Positions 9,153 to 17,747 of a DNA stretch of 64,000 nucleotides are shown piece by piece. Below the pieces are notes generated by a model, which ran no database searches, was not told the origin of the DNA, and saw only the letters and a program-made list of their open reading frames with translations. Numbering within the stretch: the first letter of the stretch is position 1; each line of letters starts with the position of its first letter. Location of the stretch: positions 20,065 through 84,064 of the forward strand of contig JAUNWH010000006.1 of assembly GCA_030540405.1 (NCBI GenBank), read 5' to 3'. A program made the translations under genes and the position numbers. Source of the stretch: Spirochaetales bacterium. Lineage in GTDB: Bacteria > Spirochaetota > Spirochaetia > Treponematales > Treponemataceae.

Positions 9153-9812
9153 ATGAGAAACAACTTTAACTTGCAGCTAAATGAACTGCACGAAGACTTA
9201 AAAAAAATGGGAACACTTTGCGAAGACTGCATAACGTTTGCAACCCAGTCGCTTCTCCTTGGAGACACTCAGCTTGGAGAGCGCGCAATTCAGGCGGAAA
9301 AGCAGACAGACATAATGGAAAAAGAAATTCAAAATCTTTGCATGAGAATTCTTTTGCAGCAGCAGCCGGTAGCAAGCGACCTTAGAACAATAAGCGCGGC
9401 AATCAAAGTAATCACCGACATGGAAAGAATCGGAGACCAAGGAAGCGACATTGCGGAACTGATAAAGAAAACACAGATTCCATTTGAAGCCTTCAACTCG
9501 CACATTGCGGCAATGGCAGACTGCATAATCCGCATGGTTACAGGCAGCGTGGAAAGCTTTATCAAGCAAGATGTAAAACTTGCCAAGCAAATTGCAGACC
9601 TTGACGACCAAGCGGACGACCTTTTTATACAAATCAAAAACGACATTCTGGACATGATGTCTGGAAAAACAAAGCACGACCGCGCATTCGGAGAAAAAGC
9701 TCTCAACACATTGATGATTGCAAAATACCTTGAGCGCATTGGCGATCATGCTGTAAACATAACCGAATGCACACTGATGGCAGTAGGCCCGCAGAATGCG
9801 CAGCAGGAATAA
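9153..9812 (+). CDS. phoU: Phosphate-signalling protein PhoU
   Basis: 219 aa from the ATG at 9153, which follows a purine-rich ribosome site (AAGAGGAAAAAG). A longer in-frame option begins inside pstB and is rejected because PhoU proteins start with this FNLQLNELHEDL-type segment. Two repeats of three helices carry the metal-binding E/DXXXD motifs: IGDQGSDIAELI near residue 95 and IGDHAVNITECT near 200. PhoU links the Pst transporter to PhoR and damps phosphate-starvation signalling. A clear terminator follows. Confidence 0.93.
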   Translation: MRNNFNLQLNELHEDLKKMGTLCEDCITFATQSLLLGDTQLGERAIQAEKQTDIMEKEIQNLCMRILLQQQPVASDLRTISAAIKVITDMERIGDQGSDIAELIKKTQIPFEAFNSHIAAMADCIIRMVTGSVESFIKQDVKLAKQIADLDDQADDLFIQIKNDILDMMSGKTKHDRAFGEKALNTLMIAKYLERIGDHAVNITECTLMAVGPQNAQQE

Positions 9813-9842
9813 AAACAAAATCTGAAACACTGCCCCAACAAA

Positions 9843-9870
9843 AAAATCCCCGGACGACCGGGGATTTTTT
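9843..9870 (+). terminator. Rho-independent terminator of the pst-phoU operon
   Basis: The perfect stem ATCCCCGG/CCGGGGAT with loop ACGA is followed by six Ts, 34 bp after the phoU stop. Confidence 0.9.
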
Positions 9871-9886
9871 GTTTTTACATTTAATA

Positions 9887-10116
9887 TCATTGCCGCACAT
9901 CGACACTACGATGTTTGTTATAGAAAACTCGGTCAGCAATCACTAAACATAAGATTGTCGGATCAAGTCCGACAATGACAAGAATAAGGTTTGTCATTAT
10001 TGAGCTTGCACTTATGTCATTATCCGGCTTGACCCGCGACGTTTGCGAAGCAAACTCGGTTAATAATCTTTTATGAAAAAACAGTAAGCGCAAATTCACT
10101 GAAAGTTTATTTCAAG
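9887..10116. repeat. Intergenic REP-like palindromes between phoU and the porin-like gene
   Basis: This gene-free stretch holds several inverted repeats. ATTGTCGGA/TCCGACAAT spans 9954-9976. A hairpin built on GTTTGCGAAGCAAAC lies near 10043, and a decayed relative (GATGTTTGTTATAG..) near 9910; its inverse recurs at 14541-14567. No open frame with a plausible start was found. Confidence 0.6.
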
Positions 10117-10133
10117 CTAACAAAAATCAAACA
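10117..10133 (+). promoter_or_regulatory. Weak candidate Pho box before the porin-like gene
   Basis: CTAACA (10117) and CAAACA (10128) are spaced 11 bp apart, like the stronger repeats before pstS and phoB. It would put the outer-membrane protein at 10230 under phosphate control. Only two imperfect hexamers are visible. Confidence 0.35.
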
Positions 10134-10229
10134 TAGAAAATTTATTTTTCTGCCAGCAAAGAAAAAAAATCTGCAAGAAAAAAACATTGCAGATTTCAAC
10201 AAGCAAATCTTTAAGATAGGAGTTATCTT

Positions 10230-11345
10230 ATGAAAAAACTTTTGGCTGCATCCGTTGCAGGAATTCTTGTATGCGCATCAGTTTTCGCGCAGAAAGTTTC
10301 GCTCACAAACACATTCGGAGCAAATGACGACAACACAGGAAACGGAGACTTCCTTGAGTTCAACAGAAAAGTAAAAGACAACGGCGACTTTGACAACGGA
10401 TTTGAAAACGAAGAAGCCCACGTGGACAACAGGCTTCAGCTCGACTTCTCTTCTGAAAAACTTGACGGAAGAGTCCGCATGGAAACTTACGGACTTAAGC
10501 TCAACGGAAAAGAATCCACAACAAGACTCCGCGGCTTTGTTCGCTTTTCACCATTTAAGCAGATTGGACTTGCAATTGGAAACGAGTTCTTTACAAAAAT
10601 CACAACAGACGCAGCTTACCTTGGAGCGGCAGACGACACGCCAAAATGGGGACGCATGGCTGAAAACGGATTCGCAGTTGTAGCTCTCCCAGTTGAAGGT
10701 CTTAAAATTTCCGGCGGAATCAGAGGAAACACAGAATACGACAACAATGACAAATACCGCCTTGACTTTGGAGCGCAGTACGCGGCAAAAGACCTTGTAA
10801 CTTTCGGAGCAACAGCAAAAAGCGTAACTAACGACGACCGCACATTCGGCGTGTTCGCTGGAATCAACAGCATCCAGAATATGATGCTCAACCTTGGCTT
10901 TGTGTACAACGCAAACGACACAGACTTCATTCCAGAGAAAACAAAATACGCGCTCACATTCTCGGCAGGATATGAAATGAAAGACCTTGGATTTTCACTT
11001 TACGCCGATGTTGTTTCAGGACTTTCAAGCAAGTACATCGACAAGGACTACAAGACAAGCGACTGGAAAGATGACAACGGCGACAAAGGCATTCCGTTCC
11101 AGGCAAAGTTCCTTGCAAACTACGCTGTAACAGAAGCAACAACACTTTCGCTCGCAGTAACAGAAGCAACAATGATTGGCTGGGACGACGCATACACAAC
11201 AACAGTTTATCCTTACGCAACATTCGCTCTCCCAGAAAACATGGGCGACCTTGACATGGGCGTAAGAATGGGCATCACCAGCGACGGACTTACAAAGTTC
11301 TCTATCCCGTTCAGCTGGAAATGCAAGTTCATAAACAAGAAGTAA
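10230..11345 (+). CDS. Putative outer-membrane beta-barrel (porin-like) protein
   Basis: 371 aa. A signal peptide (LLAASVAGILVCASVFA, cut before QKVSL) is followed by a chain of short alternating polar/hydrophobic segments rich in Asn, Asp and Gly, typical of a beta-barrel with long loops, e.g. RLQLDFSSEKLDGRVRMETY and KYALTFSAGYEMKDLGFSL. There is no transmembrane helix after the signal. A ribosome site (ATAGGAG) precedes the ATG. It stands alone behind the pst operon with a possible Pho box, so a phosphate-inducible porin is an inference. I do not recognise a named family. Confidence 0.65.
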   Translation: MKKLLAASVAGILVCASVFAQKVSLTNTFGANDDNTGNGDFLEFNRKVKDNGDFDNGFENEEAHVDNRLQLDFSSEKLDGRVRMETYGLKLNGKESTTRLRGFVRFSPFKQIGLAIGNEFFTKITTDAAYLGAADDTPKWGRMAENGFAVVALPVEGLKISGGIRGNTEYDNNDKYRLDFGAQYAAKDLVTFGATAKSVTNDDRTFGVFAGINSIQNMMLNLGFVYNANDTDFIPEKTKYALTFSAGYEMKDLGFSLYADVVSGLSSKYIDKDYKTSDWKDDNGDKGIPFQAKFLANYAVTEATTLSLAVTEATMIGWDDAYTTTVYPYATFALPENMGDLDMGVRMGITSDGLTKFSIPFSWKCKFINKK

Positions 11346-11372
11346 AAAACACTTGACCATGTCCATCTTGTC

Positions 11373-11460
11373 ATCCTCCGGCTCGACTGGAGGATCTTGT
11401 CATTGTCGGACTCGATCCGGCAATCTCCTGCAACAGATTCCCGTGTCGCTGCACGGGAAT
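11373..11460. repeat. Three tandem REP-like hairpins
   Basis: Three palindromes follow each other: ATCCTCC..GGAGGAT (11373-11395), ATTGTCGGA..TCCGGCAAT (11402-11424) and ATTCCCGTG..CACGGGAAT (11437-11460). Stem sequences differ but pairing is preserved, so the fold seems to be what is conserved. Confidence 0.75.
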
Positions 11461-11590
11461 GACAAAGGAATCAAGTGCGAGAATGACACAAAACAAACTT
11501 TTTTCAGTTTTTTTGCCGTTTAAGTTGTCATTTCAAATAAACTCACTATAATTATAGATATACAACAAATCTATTTTTCATGGAGACAAA

Positions 11591-13524
11591 ATGAAAATCA
11601 ACTTCCATTCCACTACCCCCCCCGTGCGGCAGTAGCCTGCATTCTTGCACTTAGCCTTTTCCTTTGCACAAGCTGCATGACCGAAGCTGACAGCGGCTCG
11701 GACGACGACAGCGGACAAGTAACAACGCCTGTAGAAAATCCTTCAAATCCAAGCAACCCGGACAGCGGAAGCACAAATCCCGAAACACCAAAAGCAACCT
11801 ACACCGTAACTTTTGACGCGAACGGCGGAACTGGCGAGATGAATCAGCAGACCGCAGAATCAGGAACGGAAATCGAGCTTCCGGAAAGCACATTCACAAA
11901 AGAAGGCTACATCTTTGCAGGCTGGGCGACATCCGCCGACGGAGACGTTTCTTATTCCGACAAAGCAAAAATCACCGTAACCGGCAACATCACGCTCTAC
12001 GCAAAGTGGGGAATGACAGCCGCTGCCGCAATTGATGAAATCAAAAATTTTAAAAGCAGCGAAGAGCACACAGTTACCGTTGCGGGTACAATCACTGCGG
12101 ACGACCTTACTGCGATAAAGGAAGCAATCAACGGAAACGCAAACAAGCCAAAAATCATTCTTGACCTTGGCGGCACAACCGGGTTAACGGAAATTCCAAG
12201 TATGGCGTTCTATAATTGCTATTTAATAAGTGTGAATATTCCAAACGGAGTTACTTCTATTGATTATGGTGCATTTGCTGATTGCTACCGTTTAACAAGT
12301 GTTGCAATTCCTAATAGTGTTACTTCTATTGGTGAGAATGCGTTCAGTACCAGCGGACTAGCAAGTGTTATAATTCCTAATAGTGTTACGTCTATCGGGA
12401 AATATGCGTTCTCCCATTGTACAAGTTTAACAAGTGTAACAATTTCGGAGAGCATTACTTCTATCGGTGAAAGTGTGTTCGAATATTGCCCCCTTTTAAC
12501 AAGTGTAACAATTCCAGACAGTGTTACTTCCATAGGGGATAGTGCGTTCAGTTTGTGCGGAAGTTTGACAAGCGTAACAATTCCGAACAGCGTTACTTCC
12601 ATAGGGGATAGTGCGTTCAGTTTGTGCGAAAGTTTGACAAGCGTGAACATTCCTGACAGTGTTACTTCCATTGGTATGAGTGCGTTCTATGGCTGTAGCA
12701 AATTGACAAGCGTAACAGTTCCAGACGGTGTTGCTTCTCTCGACGGCACATTCTCTGGTTGCAGCGGTTTGACAACTGTTACAACTCCAAAAAGCATTAC
12801 ATCCATCGGCTTTGCTACATTCTATCAGTGCGGCAGCCTAACAACAGTAAACTACAAGGGTTCAAAGGAAGACTGGGATAAAATCACCATCGAACCCACA
12901 TACAACGACGACCTTCTTAACGCCGCGCTCATCTGCATGGGCTCAGACCCTAAGGAAGTCTACACTCCAGCCGACAAAGCCGCAGCAGCAATCGCAACTT
13001 TGGAAGGCGGAACTTGGGCAAATCCTAATGTCTATACAATAAAAATTACCGATAAAACATTGACTGCGGAACAACTGAAAGAAATAGGAACGGCGATAGA
13101 CACAAGAACGACTAACTGGTGCGGATCCATCAGCCTTGACCTTTCTTCCGCAACTGAACTTACAGAAATTCCAGATAATGCTTTTCGTCAATCCTATTTA
13201 AGCGGATTAATTCTGCCGGATTCATTGGAAGCTATCGGAATGGCTGCTTTTCAAAATAATGAATTTGAAGAAATTGTAATTCCTGACAATGTAAAAACTA
13301 TTGAGGACGGTGGTTTTATGGGCTGTTCAAGTCTTAAAATAATAACGCTTCCTGCAAGACTTGTTTCCATCGGTGCTTCCGCATTCGCAGGTTGTGCCAG
13401 CCTGAAGACCGTAAACTACAAAGGCACGCAGGCACAGTGGGCGCAAATCAAAATCGATAATTACAACGAAAAACTCACCGGCGCAAAGATAATCTGCACG
13501 GACGGAGACTACACCGGGGAGTAG
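11591..13524 (+). CDS. BspA-like leucine-rich-repeat lipoprotein, out of frame at a poly-C tract
   Basis: The ATG at 11591 with GGAGA upstream starts a signal peptide whose frame breaks at a C8 run (11616-11623) and stops at TAG 11633. Reading on one frame over gives a good lipoprotein signal (ACILALSLFLCTSC) followed by about 615 residues. These are a Ser/Asp-rich linker, an InlB B-repeat-like segment (YTVTFDANGGTGEMNQQ.. to ITLYAKWG), then BspA-type repeats of about 23 residues (SLTSVTIPNSVTSIGDSAF) in two blocks at about 170-400 and 490-600. One extra C (C9) would restore the frame. Either the gene is phase-variable and off here, or the tract was misread. The ATG at 11677 would give an unexported product. 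Confidence 0.75.
11616..11623 (+). repeat. Poly-C tract (C8), candidate phase-variation switch
   Basis: Eight Cs lie inside the signal-peptide coding part of the lipoprotein gene. With eight the frame is closed; with nine it is open into the lipobox. Confidence 0.65.
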
Positions 13525-13539
13525 GCTCATCGGGCAGAG

Positions 13540-13642
13540 ATTCCCGCATCAAGTGCGGGAATGACAATAAAACTGCTTTGTCATTGCCGGGCATAGACCC
13601 GGCAATCTCCTGCAACAGATTCCCGTGTCGCTGCACGGGAAT
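13540..13642. repeat. Three tandem REP-like hairpins
   Basis: ATTCCCGC..GCGGGAAT (13540-13562), ATTGCCGGG..CCCGGCAAT (13582-13605) and ATTCCCGTG..CACGGGAAT (13619-13642) occupy the gap after the lipoprotein gene. They belong to the same family as the set at 11373-11460. Confidence 0.75.
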
Positions 13643-13743
13643 GACAAGAAAACCCTTTAGGCTTTTTATACATCTGGCATAAATTTTCAGTAGTTAAGTT
13701 AAAAAATTTCAGATATAATAAGGCGAATAAAAGGAATCAAGAA

Positions 13744-14016
13744 ATGAGCAGCACCGCATATCTGGCAAACGAAAGAAACTACACGCTTTTTACATTCGGA
13801 GACACGCGCCTAAAGTTCATCGGTCCGTATTCGCTTGAAAAATACGAGAAAGTCGTCTCCTGGGATAACGGCTATCTGGTCGTAATGGCAAAATACACGC
13901 ACAACAAAGAAGCCGAAGAAGAATACATTGACTTGATTCCAATTCTTGAAGACCTGTGCATGGATTCCGAAAAATTTCTAAAGCCAATCAAATCTGTAGA
14001 GGTGAAATATGCTTGA
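13744..14016 (+). CDS. Small protein of unknown function (first of three)
   Basis: 90 aa, soluble, acidic, mixed alpha/beta in character, with no signal peptide and no motif I recognise. GGAATCAAGAA precedes the ATG. It overlaps the next gene by 8 bp, so the three small genes at 13744-14517 form one unit. The general size and layout recall DUF2442/DUF4160-type small gene pairs, but I cannot establish membership. Confidence 0.6.
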   Translation: MSSTAYLANERNYTLFTFGDTRLKFIGPYSLEKYEKVVSWDNGYLVVMAKYTHNKEAEEEYIDLIPILEDLCMDSEKFLKPIKSVEVKYA

Positions 14017-14230
14017 TATATCAAAAATCGCCGATGAAGCGGACGTAATCATAAGCGGATTCGCAGTAAAAGAAAAAGAAGATGGATTTTATGTCTACAA
14101 TCTGAACAATGCCGAAGGCGTCGCGCTTTTTACAAAAGACGGAACTTTAGCCGAGACAAACATGGACGACATAGAACTTGCAATGGCAAAGAAAAATCTG
14201 CTCGAAAGCAAGAAATATATAGGAGCCTAA
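14009..14230 (+). CDS. Small protein of unknown function (second of three)
   Basis: 73 aa, acidic, soluble. GAGGTG lies just before its ATG. It overlaps the preceding gene by 8 bp and ends 5 bp before the next. No domain is recognisable. The tight coupling implies a joint role with its neighbours. Confidence 0.6.
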   Translation: MLDISKIADEADVIISGFAVKEKEDGFYVYNLNNAEGVALFTKDGTLAETNMDDIELAMAKKNLLESKKYIGA

Positions 14231-14235
14231 GCAGA

Positions 14236-14517
14236 ATGCCAAAATACTATCAGTTCAAAGTCGCAAACTGCTTTCTTTATTTCACTTCAAAATGCGTTAT
14301 TGAAGCCATGCACGCGCACGCAAGCAAAGACGGAAAGCTGCAGGAACACGGCTCGGCAAAATTCTTTGTAAAAGGCAACGGAGATTCTGTTATAACAAAC
14401 ACAGGAGACCTGAACGAACGGGAAATAAGAATAATAAAGCTGTTCATAAAAGAAAGATACTTGGAAATGTACGAAAAATGGAGCGAATACAGCCAAAACG
14501 GATTCTACAACAAATAA
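14236..14517 (+). CDS. Small protein of unknown function (third of three)
   Basis: 93 aa. The C-terminal part (NEREIRIIKLFIKERYLEMYEKW) is an amphipathic helix resembling the C-terminal helix of DUF4160-type proteins; that likeness is by eye only. TAGGAGCC at 14219 is the likely ribosome site. It closes the three-gene unit; repeats follow. Confidence 0.6.
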   Translation: MPKYYQFKVANCFLYFTSKCVIEAMHAHASKDGKLQEHGSAKFFVKGNGDSVITNTGDLNEREIRIIKLFIKERYLEMYEKWSEYSQNGFYNK

Positions 14518-14540
14518 TTTTCTATTCACAGATTAGATTC

Positions 14541-14784
14541 CTGACCGAGTTTGCTACGCAAACATCGCAGCATCAAGTGCGGGAATGACATAAAAAAAGT
14601 CAAGCAAGGCAATGACATAAGGCTCTGTCATTGTCGGACTTGATCCGACAATCTCCTGCAACAGATTCCTGTGTCGTGGCACAGGAATGACAAGGGAATC
14701 AAGCAAGGAAATGACACAAGGCTGTGTCATTGTCGGACTCAATCCGACAATCTCCTGCAACAGATTCCCGTGTCGTAGCACGGG
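14541..14784. repeat. REP-like repeat cluster with a tandem ~100-bp unit
   Basis: A hairpin on GAGTTTGCTACGCAAAC (14548) is followed by two tandem copies of a unit holding two palindromes. The first copy is ATTGTCGGA..TCCGACAAT (14630-14652) plus ATTCCTGTG..CACAGGAAT (14665-14688). The second is 14729-14751 plus ATTCCCGTG..CACGGGAAT (14764-14787). Paired changes (CCTG/CAGG against CCCG/CGGG) keep the stems. No gene is seen between 14518 and 14895. Confidence 0.75.
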
Positions 14785-14846
14785 AATGACAAGAAAAGCC
14801 GTTAGGCTTTTACAATCCGTGTGGCAATTTCCCTTTAAACTATTTT

Positions 14847-14874
14847 TTAACACAATCAACACAAAATCAAAACA
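14847..14874 (+). promoter_or_regulatory. Weak candidate Pho box before the EAL-CBS-PP2C gene
   Basis: TTAACA (14847), AACACA (14858) and AAAACA (14869) recur at 11 bp, the phasing of the pstS box. Only the first matches the hexamer fully. Confidence 0.35.
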
Positions 14875-14895
14875 TTGCGCGCTGATAATACCTGT

Positions 14896-16959
14896 ATGAA
14901 CTTTTATGAAATATTGTCTAGCAAGAATCTTTACACTGTTTTTCAGCCGATTGTCTCGCTGGAAACTGGAGACGTCTTTGCTTACGAGGCTCTCACAAGA
15001 ATTGATGAATCTGTTTACATCGGAAGCATAAGAAACCTGTTTAAGATTTCCGAGGACGCAAGCCTTTCCTGGCAGCTTGAAAAAAAGTGCATAAAGTCCG
15101 CGCTTAAAACTGCAAGGGCCCTGGGGCTCAAGCGCAAGCTGTTCCTGAACATAAATCCAAACGTCCTCATGGAAGAAGAGTTTCAGGAAAACTACATCAA
15201 GAGCAAGCTGGAAAAAAACGGAATAGAGCCGTCAAGCATCGTATTTGAAATAACCGGCCAGAAACTCACAGGCTCGGAGCAAAAACTTAGAGACGCTGTC
15301 CTTCACTTTAAAAGCCAGAACCTAAAGCTTGCAATTGACGACATAGGGGAATCCCACGCAGCCCTGAACAGAATCTGCACGCTGAATCCGGACTTTATAA
15401 AAATCAGCATAGACTTGGTTCAGTCTGTCCACAAAGACAAAGTAAAAAAAGAAATCGTAAGAAGCCTGAGCGCGTTCTGCAAAAACTCTGGAATCAAGCT
15501 GATTGCAGTTGGAGTTGAAACAGAAGAAAACCTTGCGGCAATAATGGAGCTTGGCATTCCTTACGCCCAGGGATTTTTTACAGGAAAGCCGGAGCGTATT
15601 TTTAGCAAGACAAGCAAAGAGGCGTTTGTAAGAATAATTTCGTACCAGAACAAAAAAAGCTCAAAGTTCGTTGAAGAAAAAAAGAGCAGCGCAAAGAAAA
15701 AAAATCAGGCAGTCATTCCCACGGAAGGAATAAAGCAAGACAGCCGTCCTATTTCGCAAATCACAAGAAAAGGCATGACGATTCCAGAAACCATGGCAGT
15801 TGCGGATGTTCTTGCGCTCTTTGATGCGAATCCGGAAATTTCAATCTTCACTGTTGTGGACAGCGCAAGCAAAGTCATGGGAATTATTCCGCGCATAACT
15901 CTGTTCAAGGTTCTGGGCACTCAGTATGGATTCAGCATTTATTCCAAGAAGCCCATTTCGCGCCTCATGGTTACGGACTATCTTGCGGTTGAGTTTTTTG
16001 AGCCGGTGGAAGTTGTTGCGTCTAAGGCGGCTTCCCGTGCAGAAGAGCATCTTTATGATCCGATTGTTGTTGAGCAGAATGGAATTTATTTTGGCGTTGT
16101 AATATTCAAGGACTTGCTTGAAATAATTGTTAACGTTGAAGTTCTTGAACGCACACAGGAGCTTAACAAGACAACAAGAAAGCTTTTGGAGCAGGAAGCA
16201 ATGCAGCAGCGCGACTTAAAGCTTGCCGAGATTGTCCAGAAAAGCATTTATCCTAACCGCGCGCCAAAAACTTCCAAGTGGGACTGCGCATATATTTTCA
16301 AGCCCATGTCTTCTGTTTCCGGCGATGTCTATGACTTTTACTATGATGAAAAAGGCAGTTTGAACGGAGCCGCATTGTTCGATGTTTCAGGACATGGAGT
16401 TGCTTCCGGGCTTGTGGGAATTCTTTCAAAGTATCTTGCCAAGGACACTTTCCGCGAAAATAAAAACGAGGAGCTTAGCAAGCTTGTAAAAATTTTCAAC
16501 AAAAAGCTCATAAAGGAAAAAGCGAATGTTGAAAACTACCTTACAGGAATTCTTCTGCGCATAAAAGACAGCAAGATTGAATACGTGAATGCCGGGCACA
16601 CAGACTTGCTCTGCCTGGACAGCAAAAGAAATGTTTCAATTGCGGGTGGCGCGGACGGAAGCTTTAGAGGCTCTTTTCTTGGAATTGAAGGGCTGCCCGA
16701 CAACTTTGAAACCGTAGACATTCCGCTTGAAAAAGACTCTTACTACATAATGTTCACGGACTGCCTTACCGAAAGCCGAAACCTTGCAGGAGACGAACTT
16801 GGCATTGAGCTTCTTCAAAAGATTCTTGCAAAAGCACAAGAAGGAACAAGTGCAAAGCAGCTTTTGGAATATTTAATCGACATATTCGAGGCATTCACGG
16901 AGGCTGTTCCTTTGCGCGACGATCTTACAGTAATTGTGCTTAAATATCTTGGTGAATAA
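14896..16959 (+). CDS. EAL - CBS pair - PP2C (SpoIIE-type) phosphatase signalling protein
   Basis: 687 aa from the ATG at 14896. Residues about 5-245 are an EAL cyclic-di-GMP phosphodiesterase domain: EALTR in place of EAL/EVL, NINPNV, the Glu of FEITGQ, the DD pair in AIDDIG, the Lys of FIKIS and the Glu of GVETEEN are all present, so activity is plausible. Residues about 295-415 form a CBS-domain pair, a likely nucleotide sensor. Residues about 440-685 are a PP2C-family Ser/Thr phosphatase (SGDVYDFY, FDVSGHG, FTDCLTE). No membrane segment. It lies directly upstream of phoB, so cross-talk between c-di-GMP, protein phosphorylation and phosphate control is possible. No clear ribosome site; a TTG start at 14875 is the alternative. 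Confidence 0.85.
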   Translation: MNFYEILSSKNLYTVFQPIVSLETGDVFAYEALTRIDESVYIGSIRNLFKISEDASLSWQLEKKCIKSALKTARALGLKRKLFLNINPNVLMEEEFQENYIKSKLEKNGIEPSSIVFEITGQKLTGSEQKLRDAVLHFKSQNLKLAIDDIGESHAALNRICTLNPDFIKISIDLVQSVHKDKVKKEIVRSLSAFCKNSGIKLIAVGVETEENLAAIMELGIPYAQGFFTGKPERIFSKTSKEAFVRIISYQNKKSSKFVEEKKSSAKKKNQAVIPTEGIKQDSRPISQITRKGMTIPETMAVADVLALFDANPEISIFTVVDSASKVMGIIPRITLFKVLGTQYGFSIYSKKPISRLMVTDYLAVEFFEPVEVVASKAASRAEEHLYDPIVVEQNGIYFGVVIFKDLLEIIVNVEVLERTQELNKTTRKLLEQEAMQQRDLKLAEIVQKSIYPNRAPKTSKWDCAYIFKPMSSVSGDVYDFYYDEKGSLNGAALFDVSGHGVASGLVGILSKYLAKDTFRENKNEELSKLVKIFNKKLIKEKANVENYLTGILLRIKDSKIEYVNAGHTDLLCLDSKRNVSIAGGADGSFRGSFLGIEGLPDNFETVDIPLEKDSYYIMFTDCLTESRNLAGDELGIELLQKILAKAQEGTSAKQLLEYLIDIFEAFTEAVPLRDDLTVIVLKYLGE

Positions 16960-16983
16960 GCGGAGAAAAGCCTGTGTTAAAAT

Positions 16984-17000
16984 TTAACAGAGTTTTAACA
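16984..17000 (+). promoter_or_regulatory. Candidate Pho box upstream of phoB
   Basis: Two perfect TTAACA hexamers at 16984 and 16995 are 11 bp apart, in the gap before phoB. They match the first hexamer of the pstS box, which suggests PhoB autoregulation. Confidence 0.6.
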
Positions 17001-17046
17001 TTCCGAATATTGAAAACCTGTGCGTTTGTTCTATAATGAAACTATT

Positions 17047-17742
17047 ATGAAAATACTGATTGTAGATGACGAAGAGCCAATCCGCGAGCTTATTAAATAC
17101 AATGTTGAAAAGCAAAAGTATGAAACGTTCACGGCGGAAAACGGACAGCAGGCATTGGAGCTTTGCCGCAACAAAAATCCAGACCTCATAATTCTTGACC
17201 TTATGCTTCCAGACATGAGCGGACTTGACATCTGCCGCATTATCAGAAACGACAGCTCCATAAAGAACATTCCAATCATCATGGTTACTGCCAAGACAGA
17301 AGATTCAGACATTGTAACAGGCCTTGAGCTTGGAGCTGACGACTACGTAACAAAGCCGTTCAGCCCGAAAGTTCTGCTTGCAAGAATCCAAAGTGTTCTG
17401 CGTAGAAAGGGAGAATCAATCCGCGCAAATTCAGACGAGGATATAAAAATACGCTCGCTTGTAATTTCGCCTCTCAAGCACAAAGTTACTCAGGACGGAA
17501 AAGAAGTGGAACTTAGCGCAACGGAATTTTCTATTCTTGAATTTCTTGCTCGGCACAAGGGGCAGGTCTTTAGCCGGCAGCAGATTATCAATGCGGTAAA
17601 AGGCTCAAGCTATCCTGTAACAGACCGTTCAATCGACGTTCAGATTTTGGGAATAAGAAAAAAAATCGGAGATAGCCCGGAAAGTTCAAATCCGTTTATT
17701 GAAACTTTGCGCGGCGTTGGCTACAGAATTTGCGAGGAATGA
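17047..17742 (+). CDS. phoB: Phosphate-regulon response regulator PhoB
   Basis: 231 aa from the ATG at 17047, where the receiver domain begins (KILIVDDEEPIREL). The phosphoacceptor is Asp51 in LIILDLMLPDMSG; the conserved Thr (VTAK) and Lys (TKPFSP) follow. The C-terminal half is an OmpR/PhoB winged helix with the VELSATEFSILEFL and RSIDVQILGIRKKIG segments. It should bind the 11-bp-spaced hexamers described here. The stop lies 5 bp before the phoR start. A GTG at 17020 is a less likely start. Confidence 0.88.
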   Translation: MKILIVDDEEPIRELIKYNVEKQKYETFTAENGQQALELCRNKNPDLIILDLMLPDMSGLDICRIIRNDSSIKNIPIIMVTAKTEDSDIVTGLELGADDYVTKPFSPKVLLARIQSVLRRKGESIRANSDEDIKIRSLVISPLKHKVTQDGKEVELSATEFSILEFLARHKGQVFSRQQIINAVKGSSYPVTDRSIDVQILGIRKKIGDSPESSNPFIETLRGVGYRICEE

Positions 17743-17747
17743 TATAT

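Noticed and set aside
9198..9890. 230-codon minus-strand frame opposite phoU
   Set aside because: Covers phoU and its terminator; residue pattern (Cys/Phe/Val-rich) is typical of antisense reading.
12285..12671. Long minus-strand frame opposite the LRR repeats
   Set aside because: Repetitive mirror of the BspA repeats with no start signal.
5361..14787. CRISPR array
   Set aside because: The repeats are palindromic elements at irregular spacing without unique spacers of even length.
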